Shown: piece by piece, positions 16,803 to 28,800 of the stretch
Layout of the letters: every line of letters starts with the position of its first letter
Numbering within the stretch: the first letter of the stretch is position 1
NCBI GenBank assembly: GCA_020629695.1
Contig: JAHDCV010000026.1
Span: forward strand, 1-52,477
Length of the DNA stretch: 52,477 nucleotides
Direction: 5' to 3'
Origin: Acidimicrobiales bacterium
GTDB taxonomy: Bacteria; Actinomycetota; Acidimicrobiia; Acidimicrobiales; SZUA-35
Translations under genes and position numbers: made by a program
The notes under the pieces: model-generated
Database searches by the model: none
The model's input: the letters and a program-made list of their open reading frames with translations, nothing else
What the model was told of the DNA's origin: nothing

Positions 16803-19800
16803 TCAGACCAGTTCGGGCGAGACCTGGGACGCGTCCACCGTTCGCATCCGTTCGACGTTCGCCTTCGGCACCCAGGCCGGCCCGGCGGGTGTCTCGATCT
16901 GGACGAGTCCCTTGCTCCGCCGTCGCTTCCCAGTGGCGACGATCTGCTCCGCATCCGAACGGAACGCGAAGCGGACCTCGCCGCCTCCCGGCTCGGTCGT
17001 TGCGCCGAGCAGGTCCCCGGTCGGAACGCCGCGGACTCGCAGTACCGGTCGCAGACGGCGGCGCCAGACGATGAACCAGGTGACACCGATGAACCAGGCG
17101 GCGCCAGCGGAGAACGTGCGCCGAGGCACGGCGGGATCGGAGATGAGCTCGAGAATCGCGACAGCAAGCGCTCGGGTGACCGACGGCAGTGCCTGGAGCG
17201 TGCCGGTCTCGATCGACACCGAGGCCAGCGCGTCCGGAGGCTCGTCACCCGGACCCCGACCCGTCGAGATCACGTCCTGGATGAGCTGTTCCTCCGGCTC
17301 GGCTGGTTCGTTCGGCGTGACGGACACGGGGAGATCGACCACCAGACTCCGCGGCGGCAACTCGCCGCCGTCGGGCCCCACTTCGACCATCGTGATGATC
17401 GCGACGGCACCGGGTTCGACCTCGCCGACGATGTCGAGTGTCCGGATCCATCGTTGGAGTGCGTCCCGCGTCCCGCTGGCGGTGACCTGCCCGGACCGGC
17501 CGGACTCGATCGACACGCCCACGATGTCGTCCCAGCCCATCTCGGCGCCGACCACGTCGATCGTGAGTCGATAGGAGCCGTCGTCGACATCGACGATCCG
17601 GACCGATCGCAGCGCGTCGTCCGCTTGTTCGGGTGCCGTCGCGCCCTCGAGCGCCGCCGGGTCGTTCACCGCCACGACCTCGAGATCCACCGTCGCCGAG
17701 GCTCCGCCCGACGTGACGTAGGAGAAGCGGGTCGAGCCGAACCAGTCCGGCAGCGGCACGAACTCGAGGGCACCATCGGGATCGAGCCGGAGGGTGCCGC
17801 CGGGCAGCGCGACGGTGTCCTGGCCGCCGAGCAGCGCCACGGGGCCGGAACCGTCCGGATCGTTGGCGAGCACGCCGGGGGCATCGACGCGGAGCACGCC
17901 GTCCTCCAGCAGCCGGTAAGCGTCGTCGACCGGGTCGCCGATCGGATCCTGGGGTTCGACCGGATCCGGGGGCTCGATCGGTGGCGAGCTGACGTCCACG
18001 GTGACCGCCGTCGAGGGTCCGTGTCGGGTGCCGTCGTCCTCGATGGCCCAGATGCGAATCGCACGAGCGCCGGCCGTCGTCCACGTCTGGGTGACGGTCG
18101 CCGTGCCGTCACCGTCCGGGTCCTCGACTCGCTGGATGTCGCCGTCGAGGCCCTCGATCTCCCAGGCGACCACACGATCGTCGCCGGGGTCGGTCGCGCT
18201 CAGCACGAAGGTCGCCGGGTTGCCGGCGACGACCGAGACCGGCCCGGTCAACCCGAGCGTCGGCGCCGTGTCGGCCACCGTGAGCGCGCCGGTCCCCGTC
18301 GTCACGAGCTCACCGTCGTCGACCCGCACCCCGATCGGGTAGGTGCCGTCATCGGAGATCCCGAGTGCGAGGAGCTGCGCCCAGGGGATGCTGAGGGCCG
18401 GTCCGGTGGCGTCATCGTGGAGACCGTCGCCGTCGAGATCCCATCGGATCGTCAGTGGATCACCGTCGGGGTCGTTCGCCGTCACGGTCACGACCGTGTC
18501 GCCGCCTTCCGCCGTCGGTGTCGCGACGATCGCTGCGATGTCCGGCGATCGATTCGCCGTCCCCGCGACGAAGACGGGCGAGACCTCCGAGGTGGCCGGC
18601 GCCGCCGTCGTGTTCGTCGCGATGGCGACGAAGCGTTCGCCCGCCGAGCCGGGAAGGTCGAGTTGGACGACGGCGGGTGTGGATCCGACGGTTGCCGAGA
18701 GGGTGCTGGCCAGCACGGCCGGATGGTTCCCGAGCGAGGCTCGCCAGATCTCGATCTCGTACTGACCGGGCGGGAGATCGAGGGTCACGGTCGTGTCGAG
18801 TGTGCCGGCGGCTTCTTCGAGGACCAGGACGGGGTGGTTGAGCCGGCCGTTGGGGCCGGTGTCGGCGTCGCCGACGTCATTCGCATCCGGACCATCGGCA
18901 CCGAGGTCGATCGGTGTTGCGCCGGGCTCGCCGGCCCGGGCCTCGATCGAGGTCCGTCGGACGACGACCGATCCCGTGGCCGCGGCGTCGTGGACCACAC
19001 CGGCGATCCGATGACCCCCGAGCTGCACACCCTCGCCCGTACCGGTGCCGCCGATCGTGGCATCGGCGGCGCCCCGAACGGACACGACGACATCGGCCGA
19101 GGCATCGGGGGTCCCGTCCGCTCGGACGCCGAGGCGGCCACCCCGCACCATGGTCGACGTGACGCCGTCCAGATCCAGCACGACCGAAGATGCGTGGAAC
19201 ACGGGGTCCGTGATCGTGACACTCGCACCGGACCCGGCGACCGAGAGCGCGGTCGCCGGGCGATCCAGCACATCGGTGCCGATCTCGACCCCGGAGAGAT
19301 TGACCGCACCCGAGGCGCCCTCGACGACGATCGACTGGACACCGCCGTGCAGGACCACGGGGCTGGCGCCGTCGCCGACGGCGATGTTCGACCCGTTCCG
19401 GACCCGGATGCCGACGGGTGCGGTCGGGACGACCGCACCGTCGGGCAGGCGGCCCACGAGGAGGTCCGAGAGAACGACCCCGTCGACGCCGTCCACGAGC
19501 ACGATCTCCGCGCCGGCTCCGATGAGTGCCACACCACGAACGGTGGTGCGTGAGCCCGTGACCAGGCTGCCGGTCGCCCCGAGGTCGAGACCGACCACGG
19601 GCGTGCCGGGGACTGCACCGACCTGAGTCGAGCCGTCGAGGGCCGCGTCGTCGATGAGCGATGGCAGCGGGGTCGCGGCAGCGATGCTCCAGCCCCACGC
19701 CGTCCGACCGGGCTCGCTCACCGGGAGGTCGAACACCACCGTCGCCGCGCCGGAGACCGCCATCTCGGCGAGCGCTGCCCGGAGGGTGCATGCCGGGGCA

Positions 19801-22800
19801 CCGGTCGAGTTGAGCAGGCCGGTGCCACACGATCCGTCGCCGGGACTGGAATCCGTCTGGTCACCGGTGCTGTTCACCGTGATCGTGGCCGGCGCCACGG
19901 CGACGATCGCGGGCGAGATCTCCGACGTGGACCCGAACGCACCGCCACCGAGGTCCTCGGTCACCGTGGCGGTGAAGGTCTCCCCGGGGTCTCCCGGCAC
20001 GGCGATCTCCACCGTCATCACACCCGAGACGACGACGTCGGCCGACCCGCGGAACTCCTCGGCCGGACCGGTACCCGCCGGGCCGGGGCCAGACGGATTG
20101 GCGAAGATCTCGACCCGGTGGGCTCCGGGCTGCAGATCGAGGCGTACCGAGACGCGGGCGGTTCCGGCCGCGGCCTCGACCGCGAGCAGATCCGGATGGT
20201 TGATGCCGCCGTTCGTCCCGCCGTCGAGGTCGCCGGGGTCGTTCGCATCGAGGCCGTTCGCTGCGTTGATGGTGCTGAGATCGATTGCGGCACCGCCGGT
20301 GCTGGTGACCGAGGACCCGAGAATGCTGTTGTCGTCGCCGCCGTCGACGTGCACTCCGACAGGGCCGCCGGCGATCACGTTGCCCTCCCCGGGTCCGGTG
20401 CCGCCGATCCGGTTACGGCTGCCCCGGATCGTCACGACTCTGCTGTCCCCGGTCGGCACCACCGAGCCGGACGCGTCCACGCCGAAGTAGCTGCCTTGCA
20501 CCAGCGCGCCCGTGCCCGGCAGGAAGAGCGACGAACCGTGGCCGGCGATGACCACTCGATCCGCCGGATCAGCGCCGCCGATCCGGGCGTCGCTGCCCCA
20601 GACGGTCATGACGTTGTTGGTTCCGTTGATCGTGCTCACGCCGTCGGCGCGGGTCCCGATGAACATCGCCGTCAGCTGTGCACGGGCACCGGTGATGCTG
20701 AAACCTTCGTGGCCAGCGACCGCGAACCCGCGGATGGCGACATCCGCCGCGTTCACGTCGAACACGTCGACGTTGGGAGCCGACGGCAGGATCTCCACGC
20801 TCGGTCGGCCGTCGAAGGGATCGGGATGGGTGGTCGTGTTCGCCGTCCAGCCGGTCTGCGTCGAGCCGTCGATCGTGAGCGCCGTGTCGATGTTGGGGAA
20901 CGAGGACGCCGGAGCGATCGTCCAGACGCCTCCGCTGTGGCCGGGTTCGGTGGCGGGCATCTGGAATTCGATCCGACCGATCGACGGCGTCGCCGCTGCT
21001 TGCGCCAGTGCGGCCCGCAGGGTGCAGGCGGGAACCCCAGCGGAGTTCAGGGCCCCGGTGTCGCACCAGCCGTCGGTGGTGTCGGCGTCGACCGCGTCGC
21101 CGGTGTCGTTGACCACGAGAGTGGGAACGATCACGCCGATGCCGTCGGAGAACTCGGAGGTCCGCATTGGTGTCCCGACGCCGGAGAGCTCGGTGGCCGT
21201 GACGGTGAGTTGATCGAAGGGCACGGCCGGGACCGTGATGGTGAACGTCTGACGGCCGGCGCCGGCATGGGCGACGGTGGCGCTCGTGAGGAGCGCCTCG
21301 CCTTCACCTGCGCCTGACGGATCCAGGCCGTTCGGATTGACGAAGACCTCGAGCCGGACGTCGCTCGCTGGCACGTCCAGATCGACCGTGAGCTCGGTCG
21401 ATGCCCCGGTGAACAACGCCAGCGTGGGTTCCGGGCGGTTCAGGAGTCGATTGGGCCCGATGTCGCCGTCACCGACATCGTTCGCCGTCACGCCGTCGGC
21501 CCCGAGATCGATGCCGAGTGCTCCGCTGGTGGCGATCGAGTTGCCGACGATCGACACCGCGCCATCGGCGGTGCCCGACAGCACGACACCGCCACCGCCG
21601 GTGTTGCGGATCACGTTGCCGTCCGCGCTGGTGAGGCCGCCGACGAGAGCGTTCAACGCTCCGTTGTCGAACAGCACACCGTCGAGCGCCACCGGATGAG
21701 GGTTGCTCGCGCCATCGAGGCCGATCCGGTTCGCCTGGATCGTGGTGTTCGTGGCGCCGTCCACGACGACGCCGGCGCCTGCGGTGTTCCCGATGACGTT
21801 CGCGTCGACGGTGGTGAGGTCGGCACTCGCGATCCGGATGCCGTCGGCGCCGATGACCCCGGCGGTGCTCGCATCGAGTCGGAAGCCGATGAGGTTGCCG
21901 ACGATCGCCGTCGTCGACGTGGTCGCGCCGTCGACGACCACCCCGTTGCCTGCGGCGTCGAGGATGATGTTCCGCTCACCGGGACCGGAGCCACCGATCA
22001 CCGTGCCGGCTGACCCGCCCTCGACGGAGATCGCGTCCCCGAGGCGATCGGGCGCCGGCAGACCGGGGCGTCCGAACTCGTTGCCCTGCACGGTCGTCCC
22101 GCTCGACGCTCGCACGGTCAGGCCGTCGGAGCCGGGGGCGCCGATGAACACGTTGCCGTCGCCGGCCGACGCACCGCCGACCGTCGTCCCACTCGACCCG
22201 TCGATCACGACCAGACCGGCGCCGACGGGGTTCGACGAGCCGTCAGCGTCCATGCCGAACCAGTTGCCGCGCACCGTGATGGCGTCGGCGCCGTCGATCC
22301 GGAGCGCCTCGGCGGCGAAGTCACCGATCGACAGACTCGTCACCGACGAGCCGCTCGACGTCGCCCCGAGGACCAGGCCCGGATGACTGCCCAGTCGGTC
22401 GCCGTCGAGAACCACCACAGGAGTGCCGGCGAATCCCGGCTGGGTCGAACCGTCGATGTCGACGGGCGAGGTGATGTCGGGCAGCGCAGTCGCCGTCTGG
22501 ATGCGCCACCTGCCGGCGAGCTGTCCCGGGTCGCTCACCGGAAGGGCGAAGCTGATGGCATCCACGGCGGGCGAGGCGTTCGCCTCGATGATGGCCGCAC
22601 GGAACGTGCAGGCAGGGTCACCCTCACTGTTGAGGTTCCCGGTGTCGCAGATCCCGTCGCCGGGCGTCGCATCCACCTCGTCGCCCGAGTCGTTCACGAT
22701 CGCACCCACGTTGGGGGTGATGGTGATCCGTCGGTGTGGAACGAGCGTGTGATGGAACGGTCCGGAGGCACCGCCGGTCAACGGGTTCAGAGAGACCAGC

Positions 22801-25800
22801 TGAGCGAGGTGTGTTCCGGTGTCGACGTCGTAGACCTCGAGCTCGTCGTTGGCGAAGTCGGACACGATCAGTCGACGGTCCGGCAGGATCGTCAGTCCGT
22901 TGGGCGAGAAGGTGCCGGCGGAGCCATCCGGCACGAGCACGCCGAGGAGTGCGCCGGTCGCGGGATCGAGCCGGACGACGGACGAGTCGTCCCATCGGCT
23001 GACCAGGACCTCCCCGGCGGGTGAGAACTCCAGCGCCACCGGCATGGCGGCGGGTGCTCCGGTGCCGGTGCTCCACGCGACCACACCGGAGTCGATGTCG
23101 ATGCGCGACACCCGGTTGTTTTGCTGATCGGTGACATACAACTCCCCCTCCGGCCCGACGTGCAGGGCACTCGGGCTCCCGAGCGCCGCCACCGTGCCGA
23201 GCGCCGCGCCCGTACTCCGATCGAACCGTTCGACCTGACCCGTTCCCGCCGACGCCACGAGGAGGTCTCCGTTGCCGGCGAAGGCCAACCCCTTCGGATC
23301 GACGATCCCCGTGTCGACCAGGACGTCGAGGAAGCTGCCGTCGCTGTTGAACCGCAGCACGCGATCGTTCCCGAAGTCCGACACGTAGGTCCGCCCGTCC
23401 GGTCCGACCTCGATGGCGTAGGGGGACGACATGCCCTGACCGGCGCCGAAGACTCCCGACAGCGCGCCCGTGTCCACGTCGATGGCGGCATAGGTCGTCT
23501 GGTCGTACAGAGGAACCAGGAGATCGGTGTCGACGAACGTGCCGTCTTCGTTGGTGACCGACGCCGTGACCGACCGGACACCTGCGTTCGCTCCGTAGGT
23601 GTGGGAGATCGTCGCCGGCAGACCGACCCGATCGTCGATCGTGCCGTCACCCCACGCAATGGACCACGACGTGACGGTGTCGTTGCCCGGGTCTGAGGCG
23701 AAGACGGTCACGGTGACGGTCTGGCCGACCGCCGCGGTGGTGGGGCCGCTGATCGAGATCGAGGGCGGGGTGTCGAGGATCACGAGGGCGAACGAGTCGG
23801 TCGCCCTGCCACCGCGACCGTCGTCGACCTCCAGGCCGATCGTGTGGGTGCCGTCATCGCCGAGGCCGGCCAGCTGGAGCGTCGACCAGGCGATCGTCGG
23901 GCCGACACCGACGGCATCGTCGTGGAAACCATCACCATCGAGATCCCAGGCGTAGGTGAGTGGGTCGGTGTCGGGGTCGGAGGATCCCGAGGCGTCGAGC
24001 GTCACCGCATCGCCTTCGGCGATCGGACCGACGACCGAGGCCACGGCGATCGGATCCGTGTTCGAGGAGGCGACGACGACCGCGTTGGAGAACTCCGACG
24101 AGGCACCCATGTCGCCGAGCGGGTTCTCGGTGAGTACGGCGGTGATCACATCACCGGCAAGGGCCGCGACGGTGACGGTCCGGCTGGCCACGCCGCCCGG
24201 GTGATCGAACCAGATCCTGTCGAGCGGGACCTCACCCTCGCCGAAGCCCGACGCGTCCGCACCCGACGGGTTCGCGTAGAGGTCGATCCGATAGCGCTCG
24301 GCCGGGACGTCGAGATCGACGGCGAGATCCACGTTGCCACCGCCGACCTCGGTGGCCGAGACCAATACGGGATGATTCAACAGACCGTTGGGGCCCGTGT
24401 CGACGTCGCCGGCGTCGTTCGTGTCCACGCCGACGCTGCCGAGATCGATGCCGATTCCGGCATTGCCGAAGATCCGGTTCGTCACGATCGCCGCCTCGGT
24501 CGCCGCGCTTCCGTTCACGGCGACGCCGGCTTCGAAGACCCCGCCGGCACCCGCATTGGTGATCACGTTGGGTGCGGCATCGCCCACCTCGACACCGGTC
24601 GCGCCGTTCTGGATCAGCACACCGTTCTCGATCAGCGGATGCGCACGATCCTCGGCGCGGTTGGTCCCGATCGTGTTGCCGTCGACGAAGACGTTGGTCG
24701 CCGCACCATCGACTTCGACACCGACGAGTGCGTTGCCGATCATGTTGTTCTCGATCGTCGTGAGATCCACCCCGCCGGTGACGCGGATCGCGGACCCGCC
24801 GATCGGCACGGCAGCGGTCCCGTCGGGCGAGATCCCGAGCGTGTTCGATCGAACGACCGTGCTGAACGTGCCGACGTCGTGGATGGCGACACCGGAGACG
24901 CCCCATCCTCCGATCACGTTGCCTTCGGGCAGGGTGAAGCCACCGATCGTGGTCGACTGCGCCGCACCCTGCACCCGGATGCCGTCCCCGGTGCCGGCGA
25001 CGTCGCTCGAGCCGTCGAGACCGACGCCGATGAAGTTCCCGATGATGGTCGTGTCGAGCGCCCCGGTCTGCACCACGATGCCGGCGTCACCGCCGATGAG
25101 ATTCCGGTCCGCTGCCGTCGTGCCGCCGATCACGGCACGGTCTCCCTCGTCGACGAGGACCGACACGTCGCCGAACGCTCCGGAGGCCAGACCGCTCGGG
25201 TCCACCCCGATGTGGTTCCCGACGATCACGGCGTCATCGCCGTCGAGCTCGATCCCGTTCGCATTCGGCCCCGAATAGTTGGCGATGGCCAGTCCGCGGA
25301 TCGTGACCCCGTTTGCGCCCACGTCGATGCGGATCGCGTCGTCGATCCCGGCGCTCGCACCATCGAGTGCGATCACCGGCGTGCCGGCATAACCGGGCTG
25401 GCTCGAGGCGTCGACGGTCATCGTCGTGTCCAGCAGCAGCACGCCCGTCGGCTGGATGGTCCACACACCCCCGCTGTGACCGGCATCCGCAGTCGGAATG
25501 TCGAAGTGGATGGTGTCGACGAGCACCGAGGCGTCGGCTTCCATCTCGGCGGCACGCAGGGTGCACTCCGCGACGCCGAGGGCGTTGAGGCCACCGGTGT
25601 CGCAGATGTCATCGCCGGGGTTGGTGTCGACGGCGGTTCCGGTCGAATTGACCACCACCGTGTTCGTCGGGGTCGTTCGGGCGAACGAGAACTCCGAGGT
25701 CGACCCGAAGGCGCTCGGCGTGAACTGCTCGGTCGTCGTGAGAGTGATGAGATCACCGGGGCTTGCCGACACGCTGACCACGTACGACGCCGCACCACCC

Positions 25801-28800
25801 GGGTGGGTGATGCTCGTCGTACCGGCGAAGATCTCGCCCTCGCCGAAGCCGAGGGACCCGACCGCCGTGTTCCGGAAGCCCTCGAAGCGGTACTCCCCGG
25901 CCGCGAGGTCGACGTCGAAGGAGACCTGGAGCGTGCCGCCGCCGAGATCGGTGACCGAACGAATGACGGGGTGGTTGAGCAGGTCGTTGGCCCCGAGACC
26001 GCTGTCGGGTGAGTCGTTGACGTCGAGTCCGTTGCTCCCGAGATCGATGCCGAGGTCGCCGGTCCCGCTTCCGGAGCTGTGGATCGAGTTGCCGAGGATG
26101 AGTGTGTTCGATCCTCCGGCGATGGTGACGTTGTCCCGGGCGCTGTGGGCGATGAGGTTGCCCTCGCCGGGGCCGATGCCGCCGATCTGGTGGGAGCTCG
26201 AGTTCACCCACACACCGACGTTGTTCGGCAGCGGCGTGGTGCCGTCGGCCGCGACGCCGATGGAGTTGCCGACCACGGTCGCGATGGTGGCCGTCGGAGC
26301 GAGCGTGATCCCGTTCCCGGTGTTGCCTGCGATGAGATTCCCGCCGCCCGGCGTCGACGAGCCGATGTGGACGAGGTCGGCGTTGACGTTGATCCCGGTC
26401 GTGTTCGGGATCGCGCCGAGCCCGTCCAACGTGGTCCCGATGCGATTGCCCTCGATCCGGATGCCGACCGGGGACGAATTGGTCCAGATACCCGAGTTCG
26501 TGTTGCCGCTGACGAGGTTGCCCTCACCGGTGCCGGAGCCACCGATCAACGTGTTTCCGCCCGTGAACACGCCGATGCCGCTCGCACCGACGGACACGGC
26601 CGCGGTTCCCGAACGGTTCGTACCGACGAGGTTGCCCTGCACGGTCACGTCGGGGGCGTCGACCCGGATCGCGTACAGACCGGCGAGTTGGTTCCCTTCG
26701 CCCGGGGCACTGCCACCGACCACGCCGCGGAGCGACCCGACGTCGACGCCAGCGGACGCGTTGGCACGCAGCGTCGTGCCGGTGATGTCGAGCCCGATGA
26801 TCGAGCCCTCGACCCGCTGGTCATCACCGTTCAGCACGATCGCCGCGGCACCCGCGCCGACGAAGTCGTTGACCGCCAGGCCGCGCACGACCGACCCGGC
26901 ACCGTCGAGCTGGAGGCCGTCGCCGGCCACGCCGGACTGGCCGGAGAGTTCGATGGTGACAACGCCATCGGGCGCCGCCGGGAAGACGGTCGTGCCGATG
27001 CTCGCGCCGGATTGGCTGAACCCGTCGATCGTCACGGGCACGGTGATCGCCGGCAGCGGCGTCGCCGGACGGATCGACCAGTACTCCATCGGTGTCGGGA
27101 GTCGAGAGGGGTCGCTGGCCGGAATGTCGAACAGGATGCGGTCGAGCAGCCCTCCGGACGCATTGATCTCCTGGATCGCGGCGCGCAGGGTGCAGGCCGG
27201 TGTTCCCGTCGAGTTGAGTGCGCCGGTGTCGCAGACACCGTCGCCTGGGCTCGCATCGCCCGTGTCACCGCCGTCGTTCACGATGGCCGGGGCGGCGAGC
27301 AGCACCGCCGACGAGAACTCCGAGGTCGAGCCGAAGTTGCCGCCACCGAGGTCCTCGGTGGCCGTCGCGGATGCCCAGACCGTTCCGGGATCGCTCACCG
27401 TCACGGAGAACGTCTCGACGCCACCGCCTGTGTGAACGAGATCGACCGACTGGAGGAAGGTGTCACCGGCACCGACCCCCATGGGCGGCGCCGAGGAGCC
27501 CGCGAACAGCTCGACCCGGTAGCTCCCGGCAGGAACGTCGAGCGAGACGTCGATCTCGTGGTCGAGCCCCGTCGACGTGATCGCACCCATGACCGGATGG
27601 TTCAGCAGACCGTTCGGCCCGACATCGACGTCTCCGGGGTCGTTCGGCGTCACGCCGTCCTCGGCGAGGTCGATCGGCAACCCGCCGTTGTCCCGGATGA
27701 AGTTGCCGATGATCGCGACGTCGTTGGACGCCACGTTGCGGAGCACGATGCCAGACCCGGTGTTGTGTGCGATGACGTTGCCCTCGCCGGGCCCGATTCC
27801 GCCAACAGTCGTGTTCGCGGCGTTGAACGCCCGGATACCGATCGCGTTCGGGATCGACAGGTTGCCGGATGGGTCCACGCCGACGTGGTTCGCCTGCAAG
27901 ATGGTCCCGCCACCAACCTCGACACCGATGGCGTAGTGCCCGACGGTGTTGTCCCGGATCAGCGTTGAATCCCCGGCCCGGATGCCGTCGACGGTGCCGC
28001 CGAGGTCACGGCTGAACGTCGGATCGGTGCCGACGATGTTGCCCTCCACGACGAATCCGGTGGAAACCGAGATCCCGGTCGAACCACCGCCGACGATGTT
28101 CGGAGTCGCCGTCGTCCCGATCTGACCCGGGCCGATCCCGGTCTCGATGCCGAATGACGTCCCGACGGTGTCCAGCACTGCGTCGAGGGTGGCAGTGAGT
28201 CCGATGACGTTGCCGAGCACGGAGGCGTTCGGGGCGTTCCACAGAGCGAAGCCGTGGTTCTCGTTGCTGTTGGTCAGGTTCCGATCGGCCGGATCCTCCG
28301 TGCCGATCACCATGCGATCGCTGGCCGAGGCCACGAGGAGGCTGTAGTTGACCTGATCGGGCGCGGTGCCCGTCGGATCCGTGCCGAAGTAGTTCCCGAC
28401 GACGACGAGGTCGTCGGCCCCCTCGACGGTGATCGCGGTGGCGGAGCCGCCGGGGGTGCCCGAGACGACGAGCCCGCGCAGCGTCGTGTTGTCGGCGGTC
28501 GCCTCGATCGTGAGCAGATGGCTTCCGACCGGCGTCGACGTGTGGTCGAGTTCGATCACCAAGCGGCCATCGAGGGCACCGGGCGCAGGGGTCGTGTTGG
28601 GACGTGCGCCGAGCTGCGTGGTGGCGTCGATCGTGACACCCGAGGTGAGACCCGGGAGCGGTGTGGTGGGCGTGATCCGCCACCACGTGTGGCCACCATT
28701 CGGATAGTCCGGATCGAAGTCGACGATCGACGCCTCATCGAGCGCAGTCGTCACCGGGGTGCCGAGCGATCCTGCGTTGGCGTCGTCGCGGTAGTAGAGA

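Noticed and set aside
16644-19553. Long plus-strand open frame of 969 residues antisense to the giant gene
   Set aside because: Composition is dominated by R, D, G, H repeats from the opposite-strand repeats; no domain is visible.
23844-27968. Long plus-strand open frames antisense to the CSLREA modules
   Set aside because: They mirror the repeat structure of the giant gene on the other strand and have no recognisable product.
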